Assembly (NCBI RefSeq): GCF_002943425.1
Contig: NZ_PTRA01000002.1
Location: forward strand, 36,090-100,089
Length of the DNA stretch: 64,000 bases
Reading direction: 5' to 3'
Source of the DNA: Siphonobacter curvatus
GTDB taxonomy: Bacteria > Bacteroidota > Bacteroidia > Cytophagales > Spirosomataceae
Shown: piece by piece, positions 17,645-27,473 of the stretch
Position numbering within the stretch: the first letter of the stretch is position 1
Layout of the letters: each line of letters opens with the position of its first letter
Made by a program: the position numbers and the translations under genes
Notes under the pieces: model-generated
Databases searched by the model: none
Told to the model about the DNA's origin: nothing
Seen by the model: only the letters and a program-made list of their open reading frames with translations

Positions 17645-17881
17645 ATGCGAAAAACGACCTACATTGATTCGGACCGCTTACCCGTCTGGCTGGATGAGAC
17701 GGAAAAACAGGATCCCAGGGCCTTTATGGAAAGCTTCTGGGGCGGCTACCGACTCCCCGAATGCCGCTTTCTGCTTTGGGAGCTCCTCTCCGGGGATTTA
17801 AAGGGCAACCCTGAGGGTTATCACTGCCAGGCACTCGCTTCCACGCTCGTACACTACTTTGAGCAATGTGCTGCTACTTAG
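17645..17881 (+). CDS. Hypothetical protein, 78 residues
   Basis: A soluble, acidic, aromatic-rich small protein (MRKTTYIDSDRLPVWLDETE, FMESFWGGYRLPECRFLLWE). The frame is clean, and a good ATG follows a T-rich stretch with no long leader. No family recognised; it looks like a small accessory protein of plasmids. Downstream sequence is decayed. Confidence 0.5.
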   Translation: MRKTTYIDSDRLPVWLDETEKQDPRAFMESFWGGYRLPECRFLLWELLSGDLKGNPEGYHCQALASTLVHYFEQCAAT

Positions 17882-17943
17882 AGCTAGTTAGTTGATTTAT
17901 TACCAGCAAATCATATTGGAGGCAATGATTTCCTGAAAAGTAA

Positions 17944-18258
17944 ACCACTAACGGAGAGCGAGCCGTCGCCCACCTTGCCTACTCAGTGATTGGCCACCCC
18001 ACTTTGGAGGCTTTCTTTGATCTGAACTATTGAGCCGACCTAACAACAAAGCCAGAGCTGGCAAACTGGCTAGCTAGGGCCATAGCTCAGGAAGAGGTCA
18101 GTAAGCGTCCAGTCCACCTCTTGTTTCTACTTGATCCGCTGCTGGCCTTAACCAAGGCCGTTTTTGAACTTTATCAAGCACTCGGCCTAGAACTCCTGCC
18201 CCACCTTTTCTACACTAATAGGCCGTTTTTTCGTTCCGCAGACGCTGCTGTTCTTTGA
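17944..18258 (+). pseudogene. Broken unknown gene with in-frame TGA and a frameshift
   Basis: A coherent reading NGERAVAHLAYSVIGHP, LEAFFDLNY, TGA (18031-18033), ADLTTKPELANWLARAIAQE, RPVHLLFLLDPLLALTKAVF, ELYQALGLELLPHLFYTN ends at TGA 18256-18258. Upstream, near 17950-17960, a likely 2-base insertion separates it from a frame reading IGGNDFLKSKPLTE. It has a hydrophobic segment but no family I recognise. It is evidently a decayed accessory gene. Confidence 0.55.
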
Positions 18259-18630
18259 GACCATACGCATCTCATGCCGGGCATAGAATAGAACCAGAAT
18301 GGATGCCGCCTTCAGAGTAACTGGTCTAAAACTAAAAATGCCCAAGCATCACCTAGGGATAGAAGAGAAAACCTCTCCCGCCTATAAGTCATTCCATAGG
18401 GCGGCTATACCATGAAGCAACTGAACGACCTCTGACAGCTGCAACGCAGTGGCCTGAATCTGGCGGTTACCGTTATGGGATGGCCCCTCATGCAATACTC
18501 AGTCTTGGTGAGGCACCCAAGGGAATTACCGGTATGTAAGTCACGTGGACTACTACCCAGCCGGATTTACGGGACGAAATCAAGTCTGTTGAAGGCAACC
18601 TAATGAAACTATTGCTCTGTACCAATCTCA
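18259..18630. other. Decayed accessory sequence
   Basis: Short protein-like frames in different phases (for example QPDLRDEIKSVEGNLMK near 18555-18610) suggest further ruined genes, but none can be named. Confidence 0.3.
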
Positions 18631-19491
18631 CTACATCCGATACGTACGAACGTACTGACTCGGGGGCATACCAACGATTTGTTTAAACTGCCGATTGAAA
18701 TTCGACATGTTGGTGTACCCGCAGGACTCGGCAATCTGACTCATGGGTTCGTTGGACTCCCGGAGTAATCGGCAGGCGTTCTCAATTCGGATTTCATTGA
18801 GCAAATGAGAGAACGTTTTTCGCGTATGCTGGCGGAAAAAGCGGCAAAACGCCCCTGGGGTAAGGTTGGCGACATTCGCCACGTCTTCCAGGGCAATGGG
18901 CGAGGCGTAGTTTTGTAAGAGAAAGGAAAACACCCGCTCCAGTCGAAAATGATCATTCGGACGACTGGGACGTCCGTAAGAAGTTCGTGACAAAATCTCC
19001 CGAGCTTCGTCGTTGACCAGTTTATCAAGAATCTTCAGTAAGAACAAAAACTGATGGAAGGGCCGCTGTTGGGGTAACTTCCGAAATTCTTCCAGCAGAG
19101 CATTGTCTTCCTGACAGCGAAGTCGCACCCCGTACTTGGCCTCGTGGAGAAGTTGTTGCAGATGCATGACTTCCGGAAATTGCATCCAGTGCTGCTCGAT
19201 GGCCTCGGTCAGAAAAAACAGATTGGTGGAAGTAACCCGATCCTGTTCCTGACCGCCAGGAGGAATGCTCCGAAGTACGTGGGGTAAGTTACTGCCCAGC
19301 AACAAGACATCATAGGGCTGAAAATGATCAATCCGATCCCCTACGATCAGCGTCCCCTCGCCCCGTTCAATTAAGGTCAATTGTACTTCGGGGTGAAAAT
19401 GCAACTGAGCATAGAAGGCAGAGCCGTCGTCTACCTGAATGCGGAAGGACCGCTGATCCACACTGGGTACCCGAAACAGTAGTGGTTTCAT
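18631..19491 (-). CDS. AraC-family regulator with cupin sensor domain
   Basis: 286 residues. The N-terminal cupin-like sugar/ligand domain (HFHPEVQLTLIERGEGTLIV, YDVLLLGSNLPHV) spans about 15-110. The C-terminal AraC DNA-binding domain (about 185-286) has two HTHs: ALEDVANVANLTPGAFCRFF and MSQIAESCGYTNMSNFNRQF. The start is taken at MKPLLF (19491), three codons inside the longest frame. It is separated by a ~1.1-kb spacer from a plus-strand SusC/SusD pair. AraC proteins of this kind usually activate sugar-use genes, so it is the best candidate regulator of that pair. Confidence 0.87.
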   Translation of the reverse strand: MKPLLFRVPSVDQRSFRIQVDDGSAFYAQLHFHPEVQLTLIERGEGTLIVGDRIDHFQPYDVLLLGSNLPHVLRSIPPGGQEQDRVTSTNLFFLTEAIEQHWMQFPEVMHLQQLLHEAKYGVRLRCQEDNALLEEFRKLPQQRPFHQFLFLLKILDKLVNDEAREILSRTSYGRPSRPNDHFRLERVFSFLLQNYASPIALEDVANVANLTPGAFCRFFRQHTRKTFSHLLNEIRIENACRLLRESNEPMSQIAESCGYTNMSNFNRQFKQIVGMPPSQYVRTYRM

Positions 19492-19500
19492 AACTATCAA

Positions 19501-19974
19501 AACGATATAATGTGAAGGAATAGAGCACGTGTATTTTTACCGGTAATGGCTTAGGTAGTATACTAGAGGTAGCTGGGCTGTAGAAATTTCTCCTGCTTGT
19601 TCATGCTGCTTGATACGTTACGATTAAACGTCTTCACCCGTTGAAATAAAGAGGAAACCGTTGCCCTAGCATACGCTTCAGAAACCCCTAGCAAACGAAC
19701 CTCTCGAAGACTTTTAAATCGCAGAAACTTTAACGTATATTGATTGTCGTTATCCAAGCAAATGAACTCCGTCTGCTTTAGAACGTATCCGTTCTAGTGA
19801 AGCTTCATTTTTGTCAATTTCTGAACAAAGCCTATTGGTAAAATTCGTTGAAAGACGAAAATCATCTATCTCAAAGATTCACTAATAGTAATACAATTCT
19901 AACATATCCGAAGCGACAGAAAATAGCTATATCATTTGGAACATATTCTTTTGTACAGAATACTGTATGGCTAA
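19501..19974. other. Spacer, one doubtful short frame
   Basis: A 64-codon minus-strand frame at 19563-19757 exists but shows no convincing protein features. Otherwise AT-rich and empty. Confidence 0.25.
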
Positions 19975-20160
19975 ATGCACAAAAATGATCTTTTTAATTT
20001 GAAAGAAGCGGGTGATTTTGCTGAAGAATTAGAAAAGTAAAGCGTAAGAGCTTACCAAATTTTGCATAATCCCTACGCAAATTGATACAAAAATGGCCGC
20101 CTAGCGGAAGAAGTGAAAATTGTATCAAAAGCTACAAAAACGCTACGCATCAAACGGTAA
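19975..20160 (+). pseudogene. Small gene with two in-frame nonsense codons
   Basis: A single frame of 62 codons: MHKNDLFNLKEAGDFAEELE K, TAA (20038-20040), SVRAYQILHNPYAN, TGA (20083-20085), YKNGRLAEEVKIVSKATKTL RIKR, TAA. The whole is a plausible small basic protein, and only two codons spoil it, with no frameshift. Function unknown. Confidence 0.5.
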
Positions 20161-20601
20161 GACGTCTTCTATATTTGACTTAAGCTTCGTTACAGAGCCA
20201 CACGATTTATCCATTCAAACACCAAACCATTCATTTTACTCTACCTATGAACACTTTTTCAACAACGAGTCAGTAGGCTGCCGTATCCCATCACACATTT
20301 TCAGAAATGTACATCAGCCTGGTCCGCCTTTGGTCGCTATAGCGGAACAGTACCTAACCGAACGATAGTACATTCTTCCCTTTAGAATTTCAGTTTAAAT
20401 GTCCGCTTTTTGAACAGGCGGCAAGAAATACAGCATTGGTTTTCTAAAACGCATCCGCCGATAGCGATCGGACGGTGCAGGAAACGAATGACCAATTCAT
20501 TAGCTCATTCAGGTTCAGGAATGAGCGTATCCACCTATTGCCCATTCAAACCGTGCGAGTTTCAACACGATCGCATGCACATCTCAATTAATCTCTAATG
20601 A
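20161..20601 (+). other. Upstream region of the first SusC gene
   Basis: About 440 bases, no convincing gene. It should carry the SusCD promoter and AraC site; no clear direct repeat was found. Confidence 0.3.
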
Positions 20602-23600
20602 ATGAAAAATCTACTGTTTGTTACACTCCTTTTGTTGAGTGCCCGATTTGGTTCCGCTCAGACTGCTGAGATAAGGGGACACGTGGTTTCAGACACGAAA
20701 ACGCCCGTCATCGGAGCTACCATACGGGTTAAGGGAACGACCCGGGGCTCCATATCCGATGCCAACGGTGATTTTACGCTACGGGCCAACGACCGCGATA
20801 CCCTACAGGTCAGTGCGATTGGCTACCAGCCAGCCGAAATAGCAGTAGTATTGGGAATTCGGAATATCATTACTTTGATCGACAAGCAACAGGATCTCAA
20901 TGAAGTCGTCGTCGTTGGGTTTGGTGAGCAGAAAAAACTGGCTCTTACTGGGGCGATCTCCTCGGTAGGAACGAAAGAATTAACGCAAAGTCCGGTTGCC
21001 AACCTCAGTAATGCCCTGGCGGGACGATTGCCCGGTCTGACCACCCTGCAAACCAGCGGTGAACCTGGTTACGATGGCTCGCAGCTCTGGATTCGGGGGA
21101 TGGCAACCTTTACCGGAAACCAGAGTCCGCTAATTCTGGTGGATGGGGTCGAACGGGCGTTTGGTAGTATTGATGCCAACGAGGTCGCCACGGTTTCGAT
21201 TCTGAAAGATGCGGCTTCTACGGCCGTATACGGGGTCAGGGGAGCTAACGGGGTGGTGCTGGTAACCACCCGCCGGGGTACGGAAGGCCGTTCCAGCATC
21301 ACGGCTACCGTACAGCAGGGGGTACAGATGCCTACTCGGTTACCGAAATATCTGGATTCCTACGATGCCCTTACCTTGTACCGGACGGCTCTGAATAACG
21401 ATGGCAAAAATTCAGCCATGTATACGGACGAGTACCTCAACAAATTCAGAGATCGCAGCAAGCCTTCCTACGAATATTTGTATCCGAATGTGAACTGGCT
21501 CGATGAAATGTTGCGCCCCTCCGCTACGATGATGCAGGCCAACATCAACGTTTCGGGCGGAACCAGCTCCGTACGGCACTTTGTTTCCCTTTCCTACCTA
21601 CGTCAGAACGGACTTTACAATTTCGCCGATCAGATCAAGGATTATGACATTCAGGCTCGTTCGAATCGCTACAACTTCCGCTCGAACATTGACCTGGACA
21701 TCAACAAATACCTGATGATGGAGCTGAATCTGGGTAGCATCATTCGGGATAACAATTTCCCACCGATTAGTGCGGGAGATATTTTTGGTGCCTTGCAATC
21801 CATGCAACCCTGGTTGTATCCGATGACTAATCCAGACGGCAGTATTTCCGGGTTGGATTCCAAGGCCACTAACCCCTACGGCCGGATGACGCAGGGCGGG
21901 TACCAACGGAATTTCGAGAATACCTTACAGGCCACCAGCGGTTTTACGCTGCAACTTCCCTTTGTTACGCAGGGCCTGAGCGTGCGGGGTCGGCTTTCCT
22001 TCGATTCCTACGGCTACCGGAATGTGCGTCGGATCAAGAATCTGTGGACGTACCAGTATTCACTGGCCGATGAAAACGAAACGGATCTGTCCAAGGGAAC
22101 GTATCGCCGGATCTGGGAAGGTACCAATACCCTTAGCTATGATGTGACGGCCAATAGTAACCGCCGTACGTGGCTGGAATTGTACGCCAATTACAGTCGG
22201 ATTTTCGCTCAAAAACACGCCGTGACGGGTATGCTTTTGTACAATCAGCAGAGTTACTTCGACCAGGTCGGAACAGGGGATGCCATTGGAGGCCTACCGT
22301 TTAAATACAACGGCTTTGTGGGTAGAGGGACGTATGCCTATAACGACACGTATTTTGCTGAGGTCAACTTTGGGTACAACGGGTCGGAAAACTTCCCGGC
22401 GGGTCGGCGGTACGACTTATTTCCCTCCATGTCCGCCGCCTGGATTATGTCCAATGAGGCTTTCATGAAAGAATTGTCCTTCGTGAGTCTGTTCAAATGG
22501 CGGGGTTCAGTAGGTACCGTAGGAAACGATAAAATTGGTCAGCGACGCTTCCTGTATCAAAGTACCTGGACCCTGGCTACCGATGGCTACCGATTTGGCC
22601 GAGATTATAATGGCGTTAATTACGGCGGTGCGGCAGAAGATATGCTGGGAGCCACGAATGTGACCTGGGAGAAAGCCCTCAAATACAACCTGGGTATGGA
22701 TTTGGGCTTCTTCAATGATGCCTTGACCTTCACGGGCGATGCCTTTTACGAGCGTCGGAATAACATTCTGGCTCAGCCGGGTACGGTGCCTGCTACGCTG
22801 GGCATTACCAGCTTGCCGTACTTGAACCTGGGTGAAGTACAAAACAAAGGTTTCGAACTCGAAGCTCAGCTGCGGAAACGTTTCCGGAATATCAATTACT
22901 TCATCAAGGGTAACGTATCGTATGCCCAGAATAAAATCCTGCAAATGGATGAACCGAGTTACCAGGATCGTCCCTACATCAAACGTACCGGACGCAGCAT
23001 CAACGAACAGTATTCGATGATTGCGGTAGGATTGTTTCAGAGTCAGGAAGACATCGACGCCAGTCCTGACCAGTCGCAGTACGGACGCATCATTCCGGGC
23101 GATATCAAATTCAAGGATATGAACGGGGACAACGTCATCAACGAACTGGATCGAGCCTACAACGGGAAGCTCACGGTGCCCACGACGATGGCTGGCTTTG
23201 CTTTTGGCGTTAATACGGGCAACTTGGACGTGAGCGTGTTATTCCAGGGAGCCTTCGGTGGTAACGTCTGGTTGACGGGTAACGCCGTTTGGCCCTTCGA
23301 CGGTGATGTAGGGGTGATGGCGGATGTGAAAGACAACTACTGGACGCCCGAAAATCCCAATGCCAAATATCCTCGGCTGACCTCTTCCAACAACGTGAAC
23401 AACAATCAGATTTCTACCTACTGGATGACTTCCCGGAATTACGTTCGTCTGAAAAACGTAGAAATCGGTTACTCGCTGCCGAAGACGCTTCTTAGCAAAA
23501 TTGGCGTTAAAACGGCTCGCTTGTTCGTGAATGGTATTAACCTGATCACCTGGGATAAGTTGAAAATTTTCGATCCAGAAATTCCGAACGATTCGCGGAA

Positions 23601-23649
23601 TTATCCCCAGCAGAAAGTCTTCAACGGTGGTTTAACAATTGGTTTATAA
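20602..23649 (+). CDS. SusC/RagA TonB-linked outer-membrane transporter
   Basis: 1015 residues. Signal peptide 1-19 (RFGSAQ), carboxypeptidase-like domain about 22-100 (ATIRVKGTTRGSISDANGDF), then the SusC signature LNEVVVVGFGEQKKLALTGA. The plug contains NALAGRLPGL, WIRGMATF, PLILVDGVER and VATVSILKDAASTAVYGVRG. The barrel extends to the end. It imports oligosaccharides captured with the SusD lipoprotein encoded 18 nt downstream. It lacks the N-terminal STN signalling domain, so regulation is probably by the nearby AraC protein rather than a sigma/FecR cascade. Substrate unknown: no glycoside hydrolase sits in this operon. Confidence 0.93.
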   Translation: MKNLLFVTLLLLSARFGSAQTAEIRGHVVSDTKTPVIGATIRVKGTTRGSISDANGDFTLRANDRDTLQVSAIGYQPAEIAVVLGIRNIITLIDKQQDLNEVVVVGFGEQKKLALTGAISSVGTKELTQSPVANLSNALAGRLPGLTTLQTSGEPGYDGSQLWIRGMATFTGNQSPLILVDGVERAFGSIDANEVATVSILKDAASTAVYGVRGANGVVLVTTRRGTEGRSSITATVQQGVQMPTRLPKYLDSYDALTLYRTALNNDGKNSAMYTDEYLNKFRDRSKPSYEYLYPNVNWLDEMLRPSATMMQANINVSGGTSSVRHFVSLSYLRQNGLYNFADQIKDYDIQARSNRYNFRSNIDLDINKYLMMELNLGSIIRDNNFPPISAGDIFGALQSMQPWLYPMTNPDGSISGLDSKATNPYGRMTQGGYQRNFENTLQATSGFTLQLPFVTQGLSVRGRLSFDSYGYRNVRRIKNLWTYQYSLADENETDLSKGTYRRIWEGTNTLSYDVTANSNRRTWLELYANYSRIFAQKHAVTGMLLYNQQSYFDQVGTGDAIGGLPFKYNGFVGRGTYAYNDTYFAEVNFGYNGSENFPAGRRYDLFPSMSAAWIMSNEAFMKELSFVSLFKWRGSVGTVGNDKIGQRRFLYQSTWTLATDGYRFGRDYNGVNYGGAAEDMLGATNVTWEKALKYNLGMDLGFFNDALTFTGDAFYERRNNILAQPGTVPATLGITSLPYLNLGEVQNKGFELEAQLRKRFRNINYFIKGNVSYAQNKILQMDEPSYQDRPYIKRTGRSINEQYSMIAVGLFQSQEDIDASPDQSQYGRIIPGDIKFKDMNGDNVINELDRAYNGKLTVPTTMAGFAFGVNTGNLDVSVLFQGAFGGNVWLTGNAVWPFDGDVGVMADVKDNYWTPENPNAKYPRLTSSNNVNNNQISTYWMTSRNYVRLKNVEIGYSLPKTLLSKIGVKTARLFVNGINLITWDKLKIFDPEIPNDSRNYPQQKVFNGGLTIGL

Positions 23650-23667
23650 GTCTTTAGCACGGAACAA

Positions 23668-25539
23668 ATGAAAAAGAAATATATCAAAATCCTTTTCCTG
23701 GCTGCCGCGACTCAGTTCGTTTCCTGTAAGAAGTATCTCGACGTAGTGCCTTCGGAATTGGTAACGGAAGACAAAGTCTGGGCAAACATCAACAGTGCCA
23801 ACAACGTACTGGCTCACCTGTACAGTAAGTTACCTACGGGGTTTGGCAACAATGGTGAGTACATTAGTGATGAAGCCTGTGCGACGGATGAAGCCATTTT
23901 TCACTGGTACGCGGGCTCCGGACCTGAGCAGTATAACCTGGGTGCCTGGAATGCGGGAAATAACCCATACGGTAACTGGGAAGTTCGCTACCAGGACATC
24001 CGTAAGGCCAATATCTTCCTGGAAAAGATTGAATCCGTACCCATTCCGGCTGAACAAAGCTCGAAATACGCGGTCCTGATTCCGCAGTACGTGGCGGAAG
24101 CCCGATTCCTCCGGGCGATGTTTTATTTTGAGCTTTTCAAACGCTACGGAGCCGTACCGCTGATTACCCGTTCGCTGGATTACACCGATCAGAGCCAATA
24201 CTCGGTTTCCCGTAATTCAACGGATGAGATCGTAAATTTTATCGTCAGCGAATGCAATGAGGTTGCGGGTAAATTACCCGACCATCATCCGGACGGCGAA
24301 CTTGGACGGGCCAATAAAGGAGCGGCCCTGGCCTTGGCCGCCCGTACCTTACTCTACGCGGCAAGTCCTTTATTCAACGGAAATACCAAATACGCGTCAA
24401 TTGTCAATAAAGATGGTAAGGCTCTGTTTTCCCAAACGTATAACCGGGATAAATGGCTGCGGGCGGCCGAAGCGGCCAAAAAGGTACTGGATCTGGATTA
24501 TAAACTCTACACATCCACCGACCCGATCAATAGCTACGAAAAGCTGTTTTATACCCGGGAATGGCAGGAAACCATTCTGCCTTATAATCACCCCAACACT
24601 AAAATGATGGAACAGTACCACCTGCCGTATGGAGGTGCGTTCCGGGGCTGGTCGCATTATAGTCCCCTCGAAGAGCTGATCAGCAGCTATGAAATGAAAA
24701 ATGGCAAGCCCATTACCGACCCAACTTCGGGTTATACCGAAACGGGCACTTGGACGGGAGCGATGGTCGGAGCCGATGGTACGACGAATTCAGTGACGCT
24801 AACCAATATTTCCAACCGTTACAAAGACCGCGATCCGCGATTTTATGCGACGATTTCCTACCAAAACAGTATGTGGGCGGCCGCTCGTACGCGAGTACCC
24901 ATTCGCCTAGCTTGGTGGGGTAATGGACAAGCCAACGGTTCTAACGGCTGGCCCATGCAGGGGGGCGGTACGACGTCCATCAGCGGCTACACAGTCCGTA
25001 AATGGCTCGATCCTGCCGTTGATATTGGAAACTGGAATACATCACCCGAGGCTCGCCGTAATTACCCGATTTTCCGACTGGCCGAGTTTTATCTGGCCTA
25101 CGCCGAAGCCCTGAACGAGTACAATGGTAAACCGACGCCCGAAGCCTATCAGGCCATCAATACGGTTCGGGCTCGCGTAGCCATGCCTGCTCTCCCCATC
25201 CTAGCGGCGGATCAGACGCTGGAAGGGTTCCGCAAACGGGTACAGAATGAAAATCGCGTGGAATTTGCGTTTGAAGCTCACCGATTCTGGGACGTTCGTC
25301 GCTGGCTCATTGCGGAAACCGTAAACAGTGGCCCCGTACACGGACTCAATTCCCGTCCGATGTCGGAAGAACTGCGGGCCACGGGACTGGACATCAATAG
25401 TCAGGAAGCGGGTTTGGCGGTATTCTATAAAGCCGTCCCCTTACAAACACGGGTATTCCAGTACCGCCATTACCTGATGCCCATACCGATTTCGGAAATG
25501 GACGTCAACCGTGAACTGGTGCAGAACTACGGCTGGTAA
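23668..25539 (+). CDS. SusD/RagB glycan-binding lipoprotein
   Basis: 623 residues. Lipoprotein signal with Cys in FVSCKKYLDV (residue about 21). The SusD TPR-like N-terminal region includes KANIFLEKI and EARFLRAMFYFELFKRYGAV; the C-terminal SusD domain ends with RNYPIFRLAEFYLAYAEALN, EFAFEAHRFWDVRRW and LMPIPISEMDVN. It sits on the cell surface as the lid of the SusC channel. The 18-nt spacing to SusC and the strong terminator after it (25560-25619) define a two-gene operon. Confidence 0.93.
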   Translation: MKKKYIKILFLAAATQFVSCKKYLDVVPSELVTEDKVWANINSANNVLAHLYSKLPTGFGNNGEYISDEACATDEAIFHWYAGSGPEQYNLGAWNAGNNPYGNWEVRYQDIRKANIFLEKIESVPIPAEQSSKYAVLIPQYVAEARFLRAMFYFELFKRYGAVPLITRSLDYTDQSQYSVSRNSTDEIVNFIVSECNEVAGKLPDHHPDGELGRANKGAALALAARTLLYAASPLFNGNTKYASIVNKDGKALFSQTYNRDKWLRAAEAAKKVLDLDYKLYTSTDPINSYEKLFYTREWQETILPYNHPNTKMMEQYHLPYGGAFRGWSHYSPLEELISSYEMKNGKPITDPTSGYTETGTWTGAMVGADGTTNSVTLTNISNRYKDRDPRFYATISYQNSMWAAARTRVPIRLAWWGNGQANGSNGWPMQGGGTTSISGYTVRKWLDPAVDIGNWNTSPEARRNYPIFRLAEFYLAYAEALNEYNGKPTPEAYQAINTVRARVAMPALPILAADQTLEGFRKRVQNENRVEFAFEAHRFWDVRRWLIAETVNSGPVHGLNSRPMSEELRATGLDINSQEAGLAVFYKAVPLQTRVFQYRHYLMPIPISEMDVNRELVQNYGW

Positions 25540-25559
25540 TTTTTAGTACTTTCTCTACG

Positions 25560-25619
25560 GGCGAGACTCGCTAGCGTGTGTAATCGGGACGACACACGTT
25601 AGCGAGTCTCGCCGTTTTT
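25560..25619 (+). terminator. Rho-independent terminator of the SusCD operon
   Basis: Arms 25560-25580 and 25593-25613 pair over 21 bp with one G-T wobble, followed by GTTTTTA. Confidence 0.85.
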
Positions 25620-25923
25620 ACTTATCGAAAAAGTAGTGATTTATTCATCTTGTACAGGTTTCGGAAGATGTTTTAAATGTCCTGTTACTGTTCTTTCAAG
25701 ATCCCTAAAAAAACCAGCTAAGGCAACGGGATGTATGATAGTCTGATGAATAGCTCCCTCCACAGCCTACTCTTCTGGGGTGGAATTCATTTTTTCTAGG
25801 GATTAGTAGCGAAGTTGAACTGAATGAAATTCCCCAACTACTATCCTTTGAGAATGCTTCCGTTCACGCTTCGCTCGTACTTGTAACCATTCCCACTTCA
25901 CTCACGAATTACTCTTGACATCT

Positions 25924-27147
25924 ATGAAAAAATCATTTCATTTCGCCCTGGCTTTGAGCGTAGTCGCTTTGTCCGCCTGTAACACCACCGATCATGAAGA
26001 ATCGGGCCCGGTTGGTGATTTAGCTCCCGTAGAAACCCTTCCGGCCAATACCTCCTACCGACCCGCATTTGAAGGGCAAACCCGGGTAGCGGGGCTTCAA
26101 ACTTCCGTCGGTTATGAAAGCCGAATCCTTACGCAATCGCTTCGGTCTCCTTGGGGAATCACTCCCCTACCCGATGGCCGATTGCTCGTTACCGAAAAAG
26201 CCGGTTCCATGCGGATCGTTACTACGGCTGGTCAGGTGAGTCAACCCATTACGGGTATTCCTCAGGTAAACCCGGCAGGTCAGGGAGGCTTACTCGGCGT
26301 ACGGGTTGATCCGGATTTCGCCAGTAATCGACTCGTGTACTGGGTGTTTTCGGAGGCCGTTTCCGGTGGTAATGTAACCTCCGTAGCCAAAGGCGAATTA
26401 TCCGCGGATGAAACCAGCATCTTCAACGCTCAGGTCATTTACCGGGCTACTCCGGCGTATAATGGAAACCTGCACTACGGTGGCCGGATTCTATTTGATC
26501 GGACGGGTCATCTGATTATCAGTACGGGTGAACGTTCGGATCTGGCGACTCGTCCCCAGGCTCAGCAACTGAATTCCAGTTTGGGTAAACTCATCCGAAT
26601 CACGAAAGAAGGTCAGGCCGCAACGGGCAACCCCTTAACCGGGCAATCGGGAGCCCGTCCGGAACTGTATTCCTATGGCCACCGAAACCCGCAGGGACTG
26701 GCCTTGCACCCCGTAACCAACGATCTGTGGCAAGGGGAGCATGGTCCCCGAGGCGGTGATGAAATCAACCGTATTCAGCCGGGAGCCAATTACGGCTGGC
26801 CCACGATTACCTATGGTATTGAATATAGTGGCCAAACCATTGGCGGAGGTATTCAGCAGCAACAAGGCATGGAACAACCCGTCTATTACTGGGACCCCGT
26901 CGTATCACCTAGTGGCATGACGTTCTATACGGGAAACCGGATTGCTGAGTGGCAAAACAACCTGTTCATCGGCTCGCTCAGTGGCAAGCATATTGTACGT
27001 TTGGCGATTACCGATAATCGGGTCGTTGGCGAAGAGCGATTACTGGCTGACGAAGGACAACGCTTCCGGGATATTACGCAAGGAACGGATGGTGCCCTAT
27101 ACGCGATCACTGATGAGGGTCGTTTGTACCGCATTGATCGGAAGTAA
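25924..27147 (+). CDS. PQQ-type aldose/sorbosone sugar dehydrogenase, lipoprotein
   Basis: 407 residues from the ATG at 25924 (a TTG three codons upstream is in frame but unlikely). Lipobox ALSAC with Cys at residue about 20. The GSDH beta-propeller domain runs from about 55 to the end: LRSPWGITPLPDGRLLVTEK, GLLGVRVDPDF, the Gly/His segment NLHYGGRILFD, YGHRNPQGLALHP and EHGPRGGDEINRI. These match soluble aldose sugar dehydrogenases (YliI/Asd type), which use PQQ and Ca2+ to oxidise aldoses outside the cytoplasm. It lies just downstream of SusCD but behind a terminator, so it has its own promoter. Confidence 0.9.
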   Translation: MKKSFHFALALSVVALSACNTTDHEESGPVGDLAPVETLPANTSYRPAFEGQTRVAGLQTSVGYESRILTQSLRSPWGITPLPDGRLLVTEKAGSMRIVTTAGQVSQPITGIPQVNPAGQGGLLGVRVDPDFASNRLVYWVFSEAVSGGNVTSVAKGELSADETSIFNAQVIYRATPAYNGNLHYGGRILFDRTGHLIISTGERSDLATRPQAQQLNSSLGKLIRITKEGQAATGNPLTGQSGARPELYSYGHRNPQGLALHPVTNDLWQGEHGPRGGDEINRIQPGANYGWPTITYGIEYSGQTIGGGIQQQQGMEQPVYYWDPVVSPSGMTFYTGNRIAEWQNNLFIGSLSGKHIVRLAITDNRVVGEERLLADEGQRFRDITQGTDGALYAITDEGRLYRIDRK

Positions 27148-27170
27148 TTCAAATTCTGAATCCTGAATTT

Positions 27171-27214
27171 AGCAATCCCGCAGTCAGCTAAAACGCTCTG
27201 ACTGCGGGATTGCT
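27171..27214 (+). terminator. 17-bp perfect hairpin terminator
   Basis: Arms 27171-27187 and 27198-27214 flank a 10-nt loop, 23 nt past the sugar dehydrogenase stop. The following sequence is only weakly T-rich. Confidence 0.7.
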
Positions 27215-27473
27215 GTTGATATCCTCGTATCGTTCGTAAATCGAGTTCTCGTACCTCTGTACTAATCCAACTACCCTTTCATTGCAGCCTAGTACTCATC
27301 TCCCGCTTCCGTTTGTAAAGTACGGAATGCTCCATTCCACATACGCACGCTCTACCTTTTTAACATCTATGAATATACGTCGGATTCCTACTAAAACTGG
27401 TACAGAGTTTTTACCTAACCCTTTACTCACTTATTGAGTAATCACAATAAAACTTAAACTAAAAACATGATTT

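Noticed and set aside
12539..20160. Stop-codon reassignment to explain in-frame stops
   Set aside because: TAA, TAG and TGA are all affected, and intact genes in the window end normally at each of them.
20120..20368. 82-codon plus-strand frame after the decayed small gene
   Set aside because: It overlaps that gene in another phase, has no protein-like features and no promoter.
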